Shown: one piece after another, positions 31,373 through 44,635 of the stretch
Layout of the letters: each line of letters begins with the position of its first letter
How positions within the stretch are numbered: position 1 is the first letter of the stretch
Assembly: GCA_943737045.1 (NCBI GenBank)
Contig: CALSFV010000209.1
Location: 1,387,501 to 1,451,500, forward strand
DNA from: Parapristionchus giblindavisi
Taxonomy: Eukaryota > Nematoda > Chromadorea > Rhabditida > Diplogasteridae
Reading direction: 5' to 3'
Length of the DNA: 64,000 bases
Notes under the pieces: generated by a model
What the model saw: only the letters and a program-made list of their open reading frames with translations
The model's database searches: none
What the model was told of the DNA's origin: nothing
Made by a program: the position numbers and the translations under genes

Positions 31373-34300
31373 ATGCGGAGCGTGCTCCTATTGCTCTCTC
31401 TTCTATTACTAGTACCATGCCTCTATTCGTTTTATGTCCCCGGAGTGGCTCCTATTGAATTCAAGATTGGAGATATCATCGAAGTCAAGGTGAGAATAGA
31501 ATTACACACAGAGAAAAAGTGTTATCCACGGAGTATAAGACCTGAGAAGTGTTATATTTAACAATTTTTGAGCTCGAAAAGTGTTAAGTTAAATATAACA
31601 CTTCTCAGGTATTATGCTCCGTGGATAACACTTATTTTTCATTGTGTATTGTCGATATTTGGGTTTTCAATCTTTACCGTAAAGACTTTACGTCAATGAT
31701 TGGATTTGCTTGGTTGATCTAACCTTTCACCGTTCTCTGCAACATCTTTCTGCCGGGTTTAGTTCGGTGAAGTAGATCGATATTGAAGTTGCTCGCATAT
31801 GCTTCTTTCTGATGATATACGAGACCGGATTTGAATTAGGCTCGGGTATTAGGTTACTCCCGTTCCTGTTTTTCTCATTAATTTTATTTATTTATTTATC
31901 ATACATTATTTCCGTCAGTCAAACACTTCTACTACCTCGTAGTTTTACAATTTCCACACCCTTGCTCTTTATTAGATTACAAAATTACGCTAATTAGTTG
32001 TAATCACTCTGCTAAACTTACGCTATATTTTGCGCAAATTAATGTACTAATGGATTCTCTACAGGGCATCAAACTGACAAGTACTCGAGCCATCGTTCCC
32101 TTCGAGTATTACTCCGTGCCCTTCTGTCGACCGGATGGTAAGCTGTTGTGTGCTTCTTTCTGCTCTTTCTTTTCCATGGTGTATGATGTTCTGTCATTTC
32201 CTAATTATCATTTTTTCTCAGGTGAGCTCCATTACAAATCGGAAAACCTCGGCGAGGTTATGCGTGGTGATCGTATCGTCAACACTCCCTATGAGGTGAT
32301 TATTGGTTTTAAAATGCTTAGACTATCGATTTCTCAAGTAGCTGGAGATTGTTTTTTTATTTAATCTGCTTCATAATGAAAACATATCTGTCCTCGATTT
32401 TTATTGGAGAAATCGTATTCCCCTAGGTAATCATAACGTCATATCTTAGATATTTGACGTCATATCTGTTGTTTGCCAGAGTTCCAGACATGCAGACATA
32501 GAATATCGATCAGTTTCATCTGCGTCTCTAACACAGTCGTAATTCCAGATCCACATGGCTCGCAACGTGTCATGCTACTCTGCCTGCACGACTTCGGAGC
32601 CGCAAAAGCTGACGAAAGCCGAATCAGTGGAGCTGAAGAAACGCATCCAGGAGGAGTACCATGCTCATCTGTAAGGGTTACGGTATTACTAGGGGAACAC
32701 GGGGAGAGAATACGGTATTACCTAATTCGTTGAAAGATTACGGACCGTTAGTCTACATTTTTGTTCAACTCACATTTTCATAACTATAAACTAACACGTA
32801 ATTGTTATAAACTAAATTTTTTTGTTTTGCATGGAGTGTGCTGTAGATTAGAGATCAGCATTCGTGCATTTGCACGACCGGCTCCACAATGTTTGATGTT
32901 AAAATGATGAAAAGACATTCTTTGATTAATAATTTCTTGCAAAGCCCTGCATGAATTGGGTATCGTTTTCAAGCCATTTTCATGTTTTTTGCTTCTAATT
33001 CAGAGGCAATAACTGAGAATCAGTCGAGTGCACGACTTCTCATACATTAATTAGTGAAAAAATCATTCTGCACAACCGCACGATTGCGGATCTCTACTGT
33101 AGATGTAAAAACGACAAAATGAAGCACCTCCCATAGTTTATTCAATATGAATGATGGGATGGGGGTGGGGCACAAACTATCATATATTTACTCTTTATCT
33201 TCATCCTTCTTTTCATCATCTTCCTTCTTATCCTCGTCCTTTTCTTCCTTCTTTTCATCATCCTTCTTCTCTTCCTTTTCCTCTTCCTTTTCATCCTTCT
33301 TTTCCTCCTTTTCTTCCTTTTTCTTCTCTTCTTTCTCTTCCTTTTCTTCCTTCTTCTCTTCCTTTTCGTCCTTCTTCTCCTCTTTCTTCTCCTTCTTGGC
33401 ATCCTAAACGGATTTCATTAAGTACTGTAGCTATAATATCGATTGATAGTTGGCTACCTTGCCGGCTCCCTTCTTCTTGTCGAAGTGGATGTACAGTCTC
33501 TTCATGGCTTCGGGCTCCTGCAAAGATCAATCTTTACACTCATGCCTACAGTACCCTGAAACATATCTTACTGTAACCCTCTTTTACCGTAACCATTTGA
33601 GTGCTCAACCTATCGTACCTTTCCGGACCACGCAGCTCGGGCCTGCTTGTCGGCCTCGGCAGCCTTTCTGTAGTACACCACGAAGTAGTGTTTGTTAGAG
33701 TCCGGAATGGGCTTGTCCGCGTTGAAGACCAACTGAAATTGAGCATGGCGATGATTAGCAAACGTCGCCCCCGAACACGCTCACACACCATAACTCATAG
33801 AAGTGGACCGGTCACTTCGAACAATAGTCAACCCATCACTCTACAGTGCTCTTCAGATAGCATTCTACTGCACATTCTACATTTTCTACAGTACACTACA
33901 GTACTGTAGTGATATACAGTACTCTACCGTACTCATACCTTCACGCTCTCCGTTTCGCCAGCCTTGATGAATCCAAGTGGAGGACGAATACGGAAGAGTT
34001 CGTTGGACGTACACTTGATCTTGAAGATGTAGCGGTCCTTGGATGGGTTCTTGATCTGCAATGATGTGATTACGGTACCTATAAGGTACGGTATCCGGGA
34101 AAGTACGGCGGGCCAGATTACGGTAGCAAGGAATGTGGAGTACAGTACCTTGAGCAAGGTCACGCATGCTTCCTCTCCAATCTTCTCACCGGCAAATTCT
34201 ACCTTTTCAGCGTCGAGCTGAAAAAAAACACGATAGGATTACTGTATCTACTGGGCTACCTGGTTTGCTGTAACATTACTGTAACCGGTTTGAGATTACG

Positions 34301-35021
34301 GTATGAATATGGTTACCTGGAGTAGGAATTCAGTCATTGCTGTCTCACGTAAGTGCAAAGAAGTGATGGGAGGTGGGAGGTGGGATGATGAGACCGCAGC
34401 ACACTAGACTATGATGGCAATATAATAAAGTGGAGAATGGATGGTGAAGTGAAATAGAGCGATGTCACCTATTTGCATTGTCCTCTGTAATTGTTATAAT
34501 TATTGCATTGAAACCTCTCTAATTTTCTTGTCTCTAGCGATGAATTAGGTAAATTGTACTTAAATTAGATTTGTATATTAGATTTGTCTTTGTTTGAAGC
34601 CCTCTTCATTTCACACGTGCTATTTCTGACCATTTTTGGGCTACGAGAGCACAAGGAGCGGTGCAGAGACCGCGGTCTTTGTTCTCTCGGACAACCTAGA
34701 AGATAGGGGTGTATTTTGGAGGCGAAAATATTTGTAGGCATACAGTTGTGTGCAACTCACATTTTCAGAACCATAAACTGGCTCGTAATTGTTTTTTTTT
34801 AACTGACATTATTTTTTGTATGATGCTATTGAAAGACTCCCTTTTATTACGGTCCACATTCAATAGGAACACTATTTAGCTAATATTGAATAATAATAAT
34901 CCGATAATAATAGCCCAATCCGAAATCGCGTATAAGCGACGGAAATCCATCTCCCCTCTTCCCTGTGTTATTAATGTGATTATGAACATTTATATTTGAT
35001 GGAATAAAGAAATAAGAAATA

Positions 35022-35073
<52 letters not shown>

Positions 35074-38000
35074 TTAATTGATGAAAAGATATCGTAGTCG
35101 TAAACTATACACGTCAATCTTTGTTCTTTTTCAGTTTGGTCGATAATCTCCCCGTCGCTACGCACTATGTGGTCGCAGGCAGCGAGAACTTCTACGATCC
35201 CGGCTACCGGCTAGGATGGACGGCTGATAGTGTTAATGGAAAGGCCAAGGTGGGTGTTGTTACATCATAGGTTAAGTGTGAAACTCTAATGAACCTTAAT
35301 GACCCTAATCCCCTAACGGCGCCCTTGAAACCGCCTGAGGACCCTAATGGCGGCCCAGCTAACCCTAATCGGCTGAAGAAAGTTATTTAAGAGCTCGGAT
35401 CTGTAAGACTCGAGCATTGTCCGGACATTTCGCCAAGAATTTTGATTCAGGCCACTGTACTTTATGGGTGTAGGGTACCTTGGGCCCACATTACAAAATG
35501 GTACCCAAAGTGGCCCTAGCAGTGGAACGCGGCGTGCCAGGTGGGCGCCAAGTTTGAAAACTCGATTTTCATATTTTTTCAACCGATCAAGCTAGAGTCC
35601 AAATTTCTTCGGCATTGTGTTAGGCATGCCCAATGTGCACAGAAACACTATTGAGATTAATTTTAAGCAATTCCCAGACTGATTTTTTTACCCGAATTTT
35701 CGGTTTTTTTTCGATTTCTCGGCATCTCAATTTCAATTCCGCAAAAGTTCTCTAGTATATCCATGTAGCCCAACTACTAGTGCATGTAACCCTGCTAGGC
35801 TTAAATCGATCTTGGATTGCGCGTGTCGGAAAAAATCGGTCTGAGTGTTTCCAACTTGACTCAGAAGCGTTATTTCATGATTTTTTGCTGTATTTTCCAA
35901 AAGATTAGTGCGGAATTGTGGTCTACTCAAAGTTCAGGTGAGTCGAGTAAAATGACACAAGAAGCCCATCACTTGGATCAATTTGAAAATTTCGATTTTC
36001 ACGACCCGGGGGTCATGATCGAAAATTTCAAAATTTCTCAAGTTTGAAATGTTTTCATTTATGTGGCTTATTCTGAAGTACTAATGATGTGAATAATATT
36101 CAGCCAATGCTCAATGGCTGATCTCTCCTTTCAACCATTTTCCTAAAAGTTTCATGTTGAATGCATGCGAAAAAGTCAGAATTGTGCTTGATTCAGTTTC
36201 CAACTTACTTTCTGTAACATTCTATCTAAGCACTTTGCAATGTACATAATCAATATGAAAATCGTTAATTTTGGAAAATTCATATTTTTTTACCATGAGC
36301 CCGGGGTCATGCAAATCGATTTTTTTTCAAAAGTGAGCCGAATGCCAGGATTTCAGTTCTACTATGTTTACTCATCATTAAACTTCACATTGTCATTGTC
36401 ATTTGCTAATTGTAGCAGCATTCGAGTCGAAAAACTGCAATATTTCAGAAATTTTCCGTGAAAGTAGGCACTCAAATTGAATTTTTTGAATTTTCGAAAA
36501 TAAACGATTTTCATATTGATTATGTACATTGCAAAGTACTTAGACAGTATGTTAAAGCAAGCAAGTTGGAAACTTATTCAAGCACAATTCTGACTTTTTC
36601 GCACGCATTCAACATGAAACTTTTAGGAAAATGGTTGAAAGGAGAGATCAGCCATTGAGCATTGGCTGAATATTATTCTCATCATTAGTACTTCACAAGA
36701 AGCCACAGAAATGAAAACATTTCAAACTTGAGAAATTTTGAAATTTTCGACCATGACCCCCGGGTCATGAAAATCGAAATTTTCAAATTGATCCAAGTGA
36801 TGGGCTTCTTGTGTCATTTTACTAGTCTCACCTCCAAACATTGAATAGACCGCAATTCCGCACTAATCGTTTTGAAAATACAGCAAAAAATTATGAAACA
36901 ACGAGTCTGAGTCAAGTTGGAGACAATCAGACCGACTTTTTCCGACACGCGCAATCCAAGCCCGATTTCCGCCTAGCAGGAATACATGCTCTAGTAGTTG
37001 GGCTCCATGAATATACTACAGAACTTGAGCGGAATTGACATTGAGATGCCGAGAAATCGAAACAAACCTAAAAATCGAGTCAAAAAATTAGTCTAGAAAT
37101 TGCTTAAAATTAATCTCAATAGTGTTTCTGTACACATTCGGCATGCCTAACACAATGCCGAAGAAATTTGGATTTTAGCTTGTTCGGTTGAAAAAAATAT
37201 GATAATCGAGTTTTCAAACTTGGCGCCCACCTGGCACGCCGCGTTCCACTGCTAGGGCCACTTTGGGTACCATTTTGTAATGTGGGCCCAAGGTACCCTA
37301 CACCCATAAAGTACTGTGGCCTGAATCAAAATTCTTGGCGAAATGTCCGGAATCTGGCCGAAATGCTCGAGTCTTACAGATCCGAGCTCTTAAATGTAAG
37401 AAAATAGTGTGAAGCTAGAATGTGCTCCTTGGTGAAGCTTAAAATGTAGTTAGAAAATACTTGATGTTTGAATGCATTCCACTGTGATATTTTAGACGTT
37501 GTCCACGTCCGTAAATTTGCTGAACATCCGTACTTTAGGCATCCGTAAATGTTCATCCGTCGTTTAGGTGTATGTGAACAACCACGTCGACTTCACCCTC
37601 AAATACCATAAGGCGGATGACACCGGTAAATTCCGTGTGGTAGGATTCGAAGCTAGACCACGATCCGTCAAGCATGTTGACTTTAAATCTGGTCGGGTGA
37701 GTTGAACTTTGATCTCTCGAATGATCTTTGATCTCAAGGATGTTCTTTGATCTCTAGGATGATCTTTGATCTTTGTAGGAGTGCTCTGCGATTCCCGAAG
37801 ACGCCGAGTACCAGGAAGTGACGGGAACCGAACAGGAGATTCACTGGACTTACTCGGTACGGTTTCAGGCTTTACTCTATATCGTGTTCTAGAGCTGTGA
37901 AAAGAATTATCTATCTATTTATTTATTTATCATACATCAAAAATGTGGCAACATTTGAAACAAAAAGTACAGTTTTTGAAGTCTTCACTTTGAAGATTAG

Positions 38001-39828
38001 AAAATGAGCAAGAGTTTCTTTTGATATTTGAGGCAGAAGTTTGATAAATGACCGATCAATGAAATATTCCAGGTGCATTGGGAAGAGTCGGAGATTCCAT
38101 GGGCCTCTCGTTGGGATGTCTACTTGAAGGTACGCAATTATCGGTTATCGCTGCTGTATTTGCCATGTCACGGGTGTATCGAATAATTAAATGAATTTAA
38201 TTTAATTTTTTTTTATTTTTGATACTCCTGACATCATCCTGTAAACCAATCAATAATCATGACAAGCCCCTGTCATGGGTGTATCAAATAAATACGTAAA
38301 TGATTATGATTGGTTTTCTATTTTGATGGCAGTTTGTTCAAAACGATTACTTTATAATGACAGTATTATGCGATATAACTTACCTGAATCACGATACTGC
38401 CTGGTCTATGCCGTTTTGGAGACTACACTTTATCACGTTCGCACATTGGTGCGGTGGATCAGGGTGATTCAATGGGTTTCCTTTTTCAATTCATCGGCTA
38501 TCGTGTCGTATCTTGATGTGGCTATAGACTATATAAAATCAATATTTCGAGAGAAAAAATCGATATTTGCAGGCTCGCGCAGTCGATATCCATTGGTTCT
38601 CCATTCTCAATTCGATCATCGTCGTCATTTCTCTTACCGGTAAGTCGTGGTGGAATACGGTAGTCCCTGATATCGATTGATGTATTTGTTGTCTGATATC
38701 GGGTCGATTATAGAGTAGTCTCTTACACTGATATTGATTGAATTAAATAAAAGGCGATTACTGTAACTCAATGGTATACTGTAATGTGGTGTGTGTTGAT
38801 TAGCCACAGTAGGCGGCTACGAATACGGTTGCAGTCGACCACATTTTCGAGAATCAATTTTAATCAATCAATATCTATTCAATCAATATCGTTTAATCAA
38901 TCAAAATCGTTTAATCAATCATTATCGTTTAATCAATCAATATCTAATCAATCAATATCAGGTTTCCTCTCCGTCTCGATCATTCGTACCGTACGCCGTG
39001 ATATTGCCCACTATAATCGTGATGAAGAAATGGTGATTATTGATTTTTTATTGTCTTTTTTTCTTAATTATTACATAGTAATGAAGTCCTATAGGAACTG
39101 TGCGTACAAACGGCATTGCTTTTCTGTGATATAGTCGCGTTTTCCCAAATCGTTGAAACTTGAAATTGACAGGATGAGACACTCGAGGAGACTGGATGGA
39201 AACTCGTCCACGGTGATGTATTCCGTCCTCCGCCCCATCAGGTACGGTAGTCTGGTGGTATCATGAACTGACTATGGTGATCTTTGATCTTTGGTATAAT
39301 TCTTTGATCTTTCCTAGATGATCTTGGTCAACCTCGTTGGAACGGGACTGCAGCTGCTTGGCATGGTCTCGGTGACTGTTTGTAAGTTTATTTTATACAT
39401 TTATTGATATTAATCTTTTTACCCTGCGCGACTTGTTGCAATGATTTGTCTCACACATTTTCATACCCTCACAGTGTGAGGATTGACCCACTATGATCTT
39501 ATTATAGATTATTTAATTAATTATAAATAAGCCATATATCACCTTAATCTTTATCTACCGCTTCTTGAGAGTATATTGATTAATTATTACTTCACAATTT
39601 TTCGACTGTATCGTTCATGCGTAAGCATGTGATAAATATATGTATATATCATACATTTTCGGTGCCCTCACCGAATTATTTTTATATAGTGGGTCTATTT
39701 AGAAAAATAGTTATTTTTCGCTTAAATTTTAATATTTCGCATAAAAATGAGCATTATGTAGTGGGTAGATGCTAAAAATCAGCCTATATAGTGGTTCAAT
39801 CCTCACATTGTGAGGGTCTGAAAATGTA

Positions 39829-39921
<93 letters not shown>

Positions 39922-42900
39922 GTATTCCAGTCTTCGCGGCCCTCGGTATGTTGTCTCCCTCATCTCGAGGCTCACTCACCTCTGCCGCCATCTTCCTCTA
40001 TTGCTTCATGGGATTGCTTGCCGGGTGAGTGAATATTGGGAGATATACGGTAGTCACACCGTTGGATCCTATCGAGGAGTGGCTTTTTTGTCTACTGTTT
40101 TTGGGACGGGATCTGAGGTTTGCCGTATAGCAGAACTTACGTAAAAGTGGGCTTACAAGGGAACCACTTAACCATAAGTCATTTTTCTCTAATTTTGATT
40201 TCTTGACGCGAATCTACATGGAATAAGGTTTCCAAAAAGGTAGGTCACAAGAATCACATTCGCGTTTTAAGGCCTTTTTTCGGCTTCTGAAAAAAGCACT
40301 AGATTTGCATCTCGCCCGCCTCTTTCGTGCAGCAGAAAAGACTCGCAGAAGAGAGATAGGGCAGACAAGTGGCCGAGTGGTGTAGTGGTCTGGAGCGCGC
40401 GAGCTCACTCCGACTTTTGGTGGTTCAATTCCTCGCTAACACCAAATATTTTTGCTGTTGCTTACTATGACGTTTAAACACGATTTGTGCATGTAAATAT
40501 CAAAATTTTTCTTTAACGATAACAATTATGCAATAATTTATTGCCTAAACATAATATCTACAAGGAAAACAACAAAGAAGATGAAAAAGTAACAATGTAT
40601 ATGGGCTACATGAACAAAAGACATCAACAATCAACATCAATGGAGCCATCTACGTTCTTCCGGATTGAGATCATCACGGGATACAGTTGTCGTTGTCTTC
40701 ACATCAAAGCGAGTAGCAAGATATCCGACTATCAGCTGATTACGAACAGGGAAAAGGTCCATAACCAATGCATATGACAAAAAAATATGTAAATAACACA
40801 GTAGATGCTATACCAAAACAGGTTGAAACATGTAAATGCCTCGAAAAACATGGCAAAAAGTATCGACTGCTTGAGAAATTGAACCACCAAAAGTCGGAGT
40901 GAGCGCTCGCCATAGGTGGGCGTGTGAAAGCGAAAATTTTTTGCGTTCAGCCTTGCCTTCCCATCGGGGCCTTGCGCATAGCCTTGCCTCGAAAAAATTG
41001 AGAAATTTCCAGCCGAATTTGTCAAAAAAAAATGTCATGCGCACAGCCTTGCCTCCTAACTCCTCGGTTTGCGTACAGCCTTTCCCCCAACGTGCCCACC
41101 TATGGCGCTCGCGCTTCAGACCACTACACCACTCGGCCACTTGTTTGCCCTATCTCTCTTCTGCGAGTCTTTTCTGCTGCACGAAAGAGGCGGGCGAAAT
41201 GCAAATCTAGTGCTTTTTTCAGAAGCCGAAAAAAGGCCTTAAAACGCGAATGTGATTCTGTGACCTACCTTTTTGGAAACCTTATTCCATGTAGATTCGC
41301 GTCAAGAAATCAAAATTAGAGAAAAATGACTTATGGTTAAGTGGTTCCCTTGTTAATTATTTTCATGCAATACAATACAATACATTGACACTACGTTCAT
41401 TGAAAAAGGGTTAATTAATTCAATTTCAGATATTTTGCCGGTCGTCTTTACAAAGGCTTCCGTGGCAAGAACCCGATTCGTTGTGCTGTTCAGGTTTGAT
41501 ATTTGATCTTTGATCTTTTGATCTTTCAATCTCTAATCTTTTGATCTCTCAATCTATTCAGACCGGTATGCTGTTTCCCTCGATTATTCTCGGCGCTGGT
41601 TTCCTGCTCAACTTCTTCCTCATCTCCAAGCACAGTTCGGGCGCGGTAAGAGATCAAAGATCAAACTACACAGATTACAACACAGTAAAGACGACATGAA
41701 CTTATTAACTTCATGTCATTTCATTTCTATGGTGATATGTATTTATGGTTACAAATCAGTAATAATTTCTGATAATTTGATCAATCAATAAGCTGGGTTT
41801 ATAAATCAAAGATCAAACTACATTATCCAGCGATCAGACTACAAAGATCAAAGATAGATCCTTTCAGGTTCCATTCGGAACGATGATCGCGTTGCTCTTC
41901 ATGTGGTTTGGTATCGATCTCCCTCTAACCTTCCTCGGATTCTACTTTGGCTACCGTAAGCAGAGCTACCAGCATCCCGTCAGGACCAATCAGATTCCAA
42001 GACAGGTACAAGAAAGATCAAAGATCAAAGATCAGAGATCAGAGGTGGGCTTGGGTGGTTGAGTGCTTGTGTGACAAACCAGGCACTTGGAGGTTTCATG
42101 TGGCTGAGAATTAGCGAAGTGAATGCTATTGTGGCTTTGAATTTCTGGTGCGTCCTATTTGTATTTTGGCACTCGCTGATTTGGGACTAGATTGATTTTT
42201 CATAGCATTGTCAATTTCCTATTCTTAGACATTTTAATAGGTTTTTTGAACGTAATGTACCTAGATTGGAATGAGCGAATGCAAATTGCATATGACAGGA
42301 TGAAGAAACGCGGAATCAACGGGTTTCATTGTTGCGCTTTCGAAAGAATGTCTAGATTATTATTTATGTTATTAATATTATTTATTTATTTATTTATTTA
42401 CTATTCAATTGTAGGTGCCCGAGCAGCCATGGTACCTTCGTCTTATTCCGTGCACTTTCTTGGCTGGAATTCTTCCATTCGGAGCCATGTTCATCGAACT
42501 CTTCTTCATCTTCTCTGTAGGATTTCTTTTTAATATTTTAAACCTTTTCTCTTGAATTTGAAAAAAAAAGTAGTTTAAAAGAAAAGAGCACAAGAGTGTA
42601 AATAGTTTAGGGTTGTCTTTTGAATAAGATATATAAAGTCAATCAATAATTTTAGTGGAAACTCTAAAAAAATTAAAAATTAATGCGAGCGGAAATCTTG
42701 CAAGCGTTTTCTGTTACCAACGACCAGTGAGGTCCTTGTCCCACTCTCCTTTAATAACCAACAAATAACCAATCTTTTTGTTTTGATGATCTCATTGTCA
42801 GGCAATCTGGGAGAATCAATTCTACTACCTCTTCGGTTTTCTCTTCATCGTTTGCGTCATTCTCGCCATATCGACCAGTCAAATTTCCATTGTCGCCACC

Positions 42901-43606
42901 TACTTTATGCTTTGCTCTGAGGTATACTGTAGCTGATCTTTGATCTCGATCTAAGTTTTCTACTATACTCTGCTATCGTTGATTTTTTTATCTTTTGTTT
43001 TTTTCATATTTGTTGTTTTCTATACTCTGGATAGATTCTAGTTTGATCTTTGATCTTTTGATCTCTGATCTCTATATCATTCACTAATTGATCACATTTG
43101 TAGAACTACCACTGGTGGTGGCGTTCGTTCGTCGTCAGTGGTGGATCGGCTGTTTATGGTAAGTGATCTTTGAACTTTGAACTTTGATCTCTATATTTTG
43201 TAGTTTGATCTCTCGCTCAATCTGTGCTCATTTCAGTCATGCTCTACTCTGCCTTCTACTTCCACACCAAACTGAGCATCGTCGGTTTCGTGCCCACCGT
43301 CCTCTACTTTGCCTACTCGGCTCTCATCGCCATCACTTTCTGGTTTGTAGTTTGATCTTTGACCCTTGTTCATGTTTGTTTTTCGTTTAAATAGTTGTAC
43401 TATTACTTTACGAAATTATCTTTTGCTTTTTGAAAAGAAATATGATCTGTTCCCTAAACACTAAAGTGACGGGTGTCTTTAATACATATTGTTAGTTTCA
43501 ATCTTTGATCTTTGATCTCTTCTTCAGGTTCCTCACTGGTACGATCGGATTCTATGCCGCCTACGCGTTCCTGTGCCGAATCTACGCTGCAGTCAAGATT
43601 GATTAG
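31373..43606 (+). CDS. Transmembrane 9 superfamily protein, TM9SF4-type nonaspanin (21 exons, complete)
   Basis: Nine-span endomembrane/Golgi protein; family members act in protein sorting and phagocytosis. Exons: 31373-31489, 32065-32137, 32222-32295, 32549-32670, 35135-35249, 37568-37696, 37779-37856, 38073-38129, 38573-38639, 38962-39032, 39173-39241, 39318-39381, 39931-40024, 41430-41493, 41562-41645, 41868-42005, 42415-42516, 42802-42921, 43104-43158, 43237-43342, 43528-43606. The sum is 1878 bases (625 aa) with every phase intact. It begins with a Leu-rich signal peptide, then FYVPGVAP, the lumenal domain ([37 protein letters not shown]), FRPPPHQMI, and the nine-span core ([37 protein letters not shown]). 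The C-terminus, AAVKID, carries the family's KXD-type retrieval signal. The similarity is closest to human TM9SF4. A whole antisense gene lies in intron 4, and foldbacks lie in introns 5 and 13. Confidence 0.96.
31500..31655. repeat. Hairpin MITE in nonaspanin intron 1
   Basis: AAAGTGTTATCCACGGAGTA and GAGAAGTGTTATATTTAAC are mirrored by GTTAAATATAACACTTCTC and GCTCCGTGGATAACACTT. Arms of about 60 bp surround a short loop. Confidence 0.8.
33188..34337 (-). CDS. MSP-domain protein with Lys/Glu-rich tail (6 exons, complete, nested)
   Basis: Exons in transcript order: 34337-34317, 34217-34149, 34055-33939, 33732-33619, 33517-33458, 33403-33188. The sum is 597 bases (198 aa), all in phase. Residues about 5-120 form an MSP/VAP-type immunoglobulin-like fold: [19 protein letters not shown], then [29 protein letters not shown] and [10 protein letters not shown]. 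The last 70 residues are almost only Lys, Glu and Asp, encoded by a CTT/TTC-type tract (33190-33400). In nematodes such domains occur in sperm cytoskeletal and signalling proteins and in VAP proteins. No C-terminal membrane anchor is present, so this is not a classic VAP. The gene lies wholly in intron 4 of the nonaspanin gene, antisense to it. Exact paralogue not assigned. Confidence 0.9.
35020..35072 (+). repeat. AAT microsatellite
   Basis: About 17 ATA/AAT units in nonaspanin intron 4. Confidence 0.95.
35391..37389. mobile_element. 2.0-kb foldback flanked by TTAA (nonaspanin intron 5)
   Basis: Ends GAGCTCGGATCTGTAAGAC and its complement, with TTAA directly outside both (35387-35390, 37390-37393). 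Arms of nearly 1 kb meet near 36390; examples are GGCGTGCCAGGTGGGCGCCA and its partner at 37220-37245. The terminal motif GTAAGACTCGAGCAT..GTCCGGACATT is shared with the 4-kb element at 50378-54414. The TTAA target suggests piggyBac-like mobilisation (inference). No transposase seen. Confidence 0.85.
39645..39830. repeat. MITE-like inverted repeat in nonaspanin intron 12
   Basis: CATACATTTTCGGTGCCCTCACCGAA at the left and TGTGAGGGTCTGAAAATGTATG at the right are imperfect inverted ends, with TATATAT outside both. The segment TTTTTATATAGTGGGTC also occurs at 15230-15250. Confidence 0.55.
39828..39918 (+). repeat. AT dinucleotide microsatellite
   Basis: About 45 uninterrupted AT units just before exon 13 of the nonaspanin gene. 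The duplicate gene at 61948-62236 lacks it. Confidence 0.98.
40156..41352. mobile_element. Palindromic element with tRNA-like module (CAAGG termini, TTA duplication), nonaspanin intron 13
   Basis: Ends CAAGGGAACCACTTAACC and its complement, with TTA outside both (40153-40155, 41353-41355). The left arm has a tRNA-like stretch: A-box GTGGCCGAGTGGTGTAG at 40369-40385 and B-box GGTTCAATTCC at 40422-40432. The right arm repeats the A-box half in inverse (41113-41146). The duplicate gene lacks the element and has the uninterrupted site GGGCTTAATTA near 62755-62765, confirming an insertion with these boundaries. Confidence 0.88.
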
Positions 43607-44635
43607 ATTTTATCGATTGATTGGTTTCAAATTATCGATTTATCGATTGATTTCAGTCAATTTTTAGCCTTTTTTCTTTGTTTTACCCCCGCAATTCGAG
43701 CTTGTTCAAGCTGCTTTGTATCCTGATCGCTCTATCCGGGGTAGCCCTACTGCCATTACCGTATTCCCCACTCCCTTTAAGAGACCACACCCTATCGCAA
43801 ACTAACTCCCTCTTTAGTCATGGATTGCAATTTGATTACACAGCGGTAACACGCGGACAGCCTAAGTCGCCTAAATACGGAGAGCTTTGGGCGTTTTGGG
43901 ACGTACCTAATGATTAAGGTTTTATTCGTACATAAATACATTCCCCTCGTTTGTTTTGCATCTTTCATTGATCCCACACCTATGTAGATACACGTAATTG
44001 GATTTTTTTATCCAGCTTTGAACCCATTTTGAACCCTGATTCCCTGGCGAACGATTTCTGTAAACCCGGAAATGTATTGATTGATTGATTAATTATTATA
44101 CCCACCTCATAATTTTGTTTGTTTCCCCCCTCATAATTATTATTATTATGTTAATATCGTATATATACACATATTTGCATAGTAAAGGTATTTCTGTACA
44201 CAGACAGATTTGATAAAGACTAAGATATACTGTAATTTGGTGTTTCATTATTGATCGATTACGGTATCAGTCCGGTAGGGAATCTCGTCCGTTTACTGAT
44301 AGTAATTTTCGTTTTGGTTCGTGAGCAAAGATGGTTTTACTATGTAAAATAAATGAATAAGTTATAATGTACTAGTATAAGTTTGCATGCACATTGAAGT
44401 TTTAATTGTAAGATGTGGACTTTATTACATTAATAATTGTCATCGTAAATGAATTTGCGACTTCACAGTGGAGAGAAAAAAAGAAAAAGAAAAAGAATGT
44501 GGGTCGTCTGGTTTATTCATAAGTAGGGAAAAGACGCTAGCTTTCGGATTTTGCTTCAACAATTCTTTATGAACAATCACAAATATCAATTAACAATTCA
44601 CCTAATTACCATAACCTACCGTATCCACTTACAGT
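43607..44635. other. Intergenic region between two plus-strand genes
   Basis: About 1.0 kb without a supported exon. It holds the 3' UTR of the nonaspanin gene and the upstream region of the DNAJC22-like gene. CACTTACAG ends one base before that gene's start codon, so a trans- or cis-splice acceptor is likely there. The distance is long for a nematode operon. Confidence 0.45.

Noticed and set aside
39791..40144. Tyr/Ile repeat frame
   Set aside because: Translation of the AT microsatellite running into exon 13 of the nonaspanin gene.
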